Origin: SKHV01 sp963678565
GTDB taxonomy: Bacteria; Bacteroidota; Bacteroidia; Bacteroidales; Prolixibacteraceae
DNA length: 64,000 nt
Direction: 5' to 3'
NCBI GenBank assembly: GCA_963678565.1
Contig: OY782875.1
Location: 1,302,001-1,366,000 of the forward strand
In this document: in pieces, positions 61,679-64,000 of the stretch
Numbering within the stretch: position 1 is the stretch's first letter
How the letters are laid out: every line of letters starts with the position of its first letter
The notes under the pieces: model-generated
Told to the model about the DNA's origin: nothing
Database searches by the model: none
The model's input: only the letters and a program-made list of their open reading frames with translations
Made by a program: the position numbers and the translations under genes

Positions 61679-63154
61679 ATGTTTAAAGATTTACTGATTT
61701 ACAATACTGTAAGTAAGAAAAAAGAGCTTTTTAAGCCTATTGTTGAGGGGAAAGTTGGTTTATATGTTTGTGGCCCGACAGTTTATGGTCATGCACATTT
61801 AGGGCATTCTCGTCCGGCCATTACTTTCGATTTGGTAAATCGTTACTTAACTCATATTGGCTACCAAGTACGATATGTGCGTAACATTACCGATGTTGGT
61901 CATTTGGTAAATGATGCTGACGAAGGCGAAGATAAAATTGGAAAATTAGCGAAGTTGAATGCATTAGAGCCAATGGAAGTTGCTCAAATGTATACCAATA
62001 GCTATCGACGAAATATGGCACAATTGAATGTGCTGCCACCAAGTATTGAGCCAACGGCTACTGGTCATATTATTGAACAAATTGAAGTCGTAAAAAAGAT
62101 TTTAGATGCAGGTTATGCATATGAAAGCGAGGGATCTGTTTATTTCGATGTTCAGAAGTATGCTACAGATTACGAGTATGGTAAGCTTTCAGGTAGAAAA
62201 ATTGAAGACTTGCAAGCCAATACACGTAGCCTCGATGGCCAAGATGAAAAGAATTCAAGCTTGGATTTTGCGATTTGGAAAAAAGCAGCACCCGAGCATA
62301 TTATGCGCTGGCCTTCGCCTTGGAGTGATGGCTTCCCCGGATGGCATACCGAATGTATTGCTATGAGTACTAAATATCTAGGTGAAAAATTTGATATTCA
62401 CGGCGGTGGAATGGATTTGATGTTTCCACATCATGAGGCCGAAGTGGCGCAAAGCTGTGCGGCTTTAGGACACGAATCGGTCAACTACTGGATGCACAAT
62501 AATATGATCACAATTAATGGTCAGAAAATGGGTAAATCCTTGGGTAATTTTATTACGTTGGATCAATTTTTTGATGGTGAACATGAATATCTAGATCAGC
62601 CTTATAGTCCGATGACTATTCGTTTTTTTATGTTGCAAGCGCATTATCGCAGTACGCTCGATTTTTCAAACGAGGCTTTACAGGCAGCTGAAAAAGGCTT
62701 AGATCGATTATTGAAAGCGGTAGATACCATCGGCAAAATAAAAACAGCAAAAGAATCAACCGTTTCGATTAATGAAATGATTGAAAAGGCTTATGCGGCA
62801 ATGGATGATGATTTTAATAGTCCAATTGCTATCTCACAATTGTTCGATGGTGTACGTATAATTAATTCACTCGCTGATGAGAAAGAAAGCATTAACGGGA
62901 GTGACTTAGCGAAATTGAATAAATTTTATCAAGAGTTTGTGTTTGATATTTTGGGTTTACAAAATGTGGAAGCAAATGGTGGTGCCGATGATTCGAAATT
63001 AAACGAAGTAATGGATTTATTACTGACATTAAGAGTGGAAGCTAAGGCAAATAAAGATTGGGCAACCGCTGATAAAATCAGAAATGAATTGACAAAATTT
63101 GGATTTGAAATAAAAGACCTGAAAGATGGTTTTGAATGGAAAATTAATGATTAA
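61679..63154 (+). CDS. cysS: Cysteinyl-tRNA synthetase
   Basis: A 491-residue class I synthetase. The first zinc ligand is Cys31 in LYVCGPTVYGHAHLGHSRP, which also contains the HIGH-type motif HLGH (40-43); GWHTECIAMSTKYLGEKFDIHGGGMDLMFPHHEAE gives further zinc ligands; the KMSKS loop is KMGKS (QKMGKSLGNF). It charges tRNA with cysteine. It is divergent from the DUF39 operon across a 401-base gap that holds the riboswitch on the other strand and a possible -7 box for this gene. metF starts 12 bases after its stop. Confidence 0.97.
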   Translation: MFKDLLIYNTVSKKKELFKPIVEGKVGLYVCGPTVYGHAHLGHSRPAITFDLVNRYLTHIGYQVRYVRNITDVGHLVNDADEGEDKIGKLAKLNALEPMEVAQMYTNSYRRNMAQLNVLPPSIEPTATGHIIEQIEVVKKILDAGYAYESEGSVYFDVQKYATDYEYGKLSGRKIEDLQANTRSLDGQDEKNSSLDFAIWKKAAPEHIMRWPSPWSDGFPGWHTECIAMSTKYLGEKFDIHGGGMDLMFPHHEAEVAQSCAALGHESVNYWMHNNMITINGQKMGKSLGNFITLDQFFDGEHEYLDQPYSPMTIRFFMLQAHYRSTLDFSNEALQAAEKGLDRLLKAVDTIGKIKTAKESTVSINEMIEKAYAAMDDDFNSPIAISQLFDGVRIINSLADEKESINGSDLAKLNKFYQEFVFDILGLQNVEANGGADDSKLNEVMDLLLTLRVEAKANKDWATADKIRNELTKFGFEIKDLKDGFEWKIND

Positions 63155-63166
63155 TAAAATTGAATA

Positions 63167-64000
63167 ATGCTGAAAATGAAGGTAATCGATATTATAAATA
63201 ATTCAGATAAAACACTTTTTTCATTTGAACTTTTGCCACCATTAAAAGGACGTGATGGAAGTAAACTGTACAATACAATTGAGGAGTTGTTAGAGTTTAA
63301 TCCTGCTTATATTAATATTACAACCCATCGCGATGAATATGAATTCAGAACTCGAGAAGATGGTTTAATTGAAAAGAAAGTTGTTCGTAAACGTCCGGGA
63401 ACGGTTGCTATTGCTGCAAATATCCAACATAAGTACGGAATTCCTGTAGTACCGCATATCTTGTGTGGTGGTTTTACTCGAAGCGAAACAGAGCATGTTT
63501 TAATTGATTTAAATTTCTTAGGCATCCAGAATGTATTGGCATTGCGAGGAGACGGCTTGAAAGACGAACGTGTTTTTACGCCCGATCCAAATGGAAATAA
63601 AAACGCAAATGAATTGGTGGAGCAAATTGTAGATTTGCGTAATGGAAAATATTTGGATAAGGACTTGAAGAATAAAATGTCTTTAGACTTTTCAATTGGA
63701 GTTGCCGGATATCCTGAAAAACATTTTGAAGCTCCGAATTTGAAAACCGATATGGAATATTTAAAGGCAAAAGTAGATGCCGGTGCCGATTATATCGTAA
63801 CTCAAATGTTCTTCGATAATCAAAAATATTATGAGTTTGTCGATAAATGTAGAGCTGCAGGAATTGATATTCCGATTATTCCGGGACTTAAGCCTATTGC
63901 AGTGAAAAATCAGTTGACTGTGCTTCCAAAGATTTTCAGTATTGATATGCCCGAAGCCTTATCAAAAGAATTGGTTAAGTGTAAGAATAACGATGAGGTG
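63167..64000 (+). CDS. metF: Methylenetetrahydrofolate reductase (5' part, cut by window end)
   Basis: The frame is open from the ATG at 63167 (a second ATG at 63176 is also possible) to the end of the window, 278 codons, with no stop. Family signatures are visible: the catalytic Glu in LFSFELLPPLKG (an atypical form of the usual FEFFPP), ILCGGFTRSE, NVLALRGDG, and AGADYIVTQMFFDNQKYYEFVDKCR. It reduces methylene-tetrahydrofolate to methyl-tetrahydrofolate with FADH2, the methyl donor of MetH. Its place here completes the supply line for methionine around the DUF39 operon. The missing C-terminus should be about 40 residues long. Confidence 0.95.
   Translation, partial: MLKMKVIDIINNSDKTLFSFELLPPLKGRDGSKLYNTIEELLEFNPAYINITTHRDEYEFRTREDGLIEKKVVRKRPGTVAIAANIQHKYGIPVVPHILCGGFTRSETEHVLIDLNFLGIQNVLALRGDGLKDERVFTPDPNGNKNANELVEQIVDLRNGKYLDKDLKNKMSLDFSIGVAGYPEKHFEAPNLKTDMEYLKAKVDAGADYIVTQMFFDNQKYYEFVDKCRAAGIDIPIIPGLKPIAVKNQLTVLPKIFSIDMPEALSKELVKCKNNDEV

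Overview
This 64 kb window is chromosomal DNA from a member of the Bacteroidota, probably class Bacteroidia and perhaps the Marinilabiliales (the order is inferred from gene content only). Pointers are a gldA gliding-type ABC gene, a type IX secretion sorting domain, a fused MurF-alanine racemase, DUF3098, DUF4271 and DUF3352 proteins, an ATP synthase operon without atpD/atpC, AT-rich DNA and promoters of the TTTG / TAnnTTTG type. No phage, insertion sequence, CRISPR array, rRNA or tRNA gene was seen.

Layout. 0-5 kb: end of rlmH, a 1221-residue NtrY-like membrane histidine kinase, a metallo-beta-lactamase-fold protein, then a gene-free stretch with a degenerate repeat of about 20.5 bp. 5-23 kb: a surface polysaccharide locus. 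It holds the WlbA/WlbB/WlbC genes for a 2,3-diacetamido-uronic acid, a UDP-sugar 6-dehydrogenase that can feed them, a six-gene route for a CDP-3,6-dideoxyhexose (best fit ascarylose: cytidylyltransferase, 4,6-dehydratase, E1 dehydrase, E3-like reductase, RmlC-type epimerase, final reductase), five glycosyltransferases, a flippase and a sulfotransferase; gldA is the last gene of the wlb transcription unit. 23-30 kb: housekeeping genes on the plus strand (YfhO-like protein, ftsX, DUF3098, uppP, truB, queA). 30-45 kb: minus-strand blocks: F-type ATP synthase a, c, b, delta, alpha and gamma subunits, bactofilin, rpmF with its DUF177 partner, a second histidine kinase, dxs, a 922-residue DUF3352/propeller protein, a U32 family protein, hemD and DUF4271. 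46-55 kb: lipoprotein with LamG fold, murF-alr, tdk, an acidic Bacteroidota protein, rsmI, an MscS channel and a secreted leucine-rich repeat protein. 55-64 kb: a methionine and one-carbon region.

The 55-64 kb region is the most coherent system. It holds metH, a three-gene operon (DUF39 homocysteine synthase, NIL/4Fe-4S protein, UPF0280 protein), cysS and the start of metF. The operon is of the kind described in methanogens for making homocysteine directly from aspartate semialdehyde and sulfide; MetF supplies methyl-tetrahydrofolate and MetH methylates the homocysteine. Upstream of the operon the minus strand shows a good Bacteroidota promoter followed by a SAM-family riboswitch of about 129 nt (closing helix, P2 hairpin, a 4-bp pseudoknot and the GGCAACC and GGTGCCAA signatures). 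This predicts that the end product, SAM, represses sulfide-dependent homocysteine synthesis.

The second point of interest is the dideoxysugar cluster: its E1 keeps the exact cluster-binding cysteine spacing and the Lys-to-His change of true E1 enzymes, but its E3-like partner lacks the ferredoxin domain of the Yersinia enzyme.
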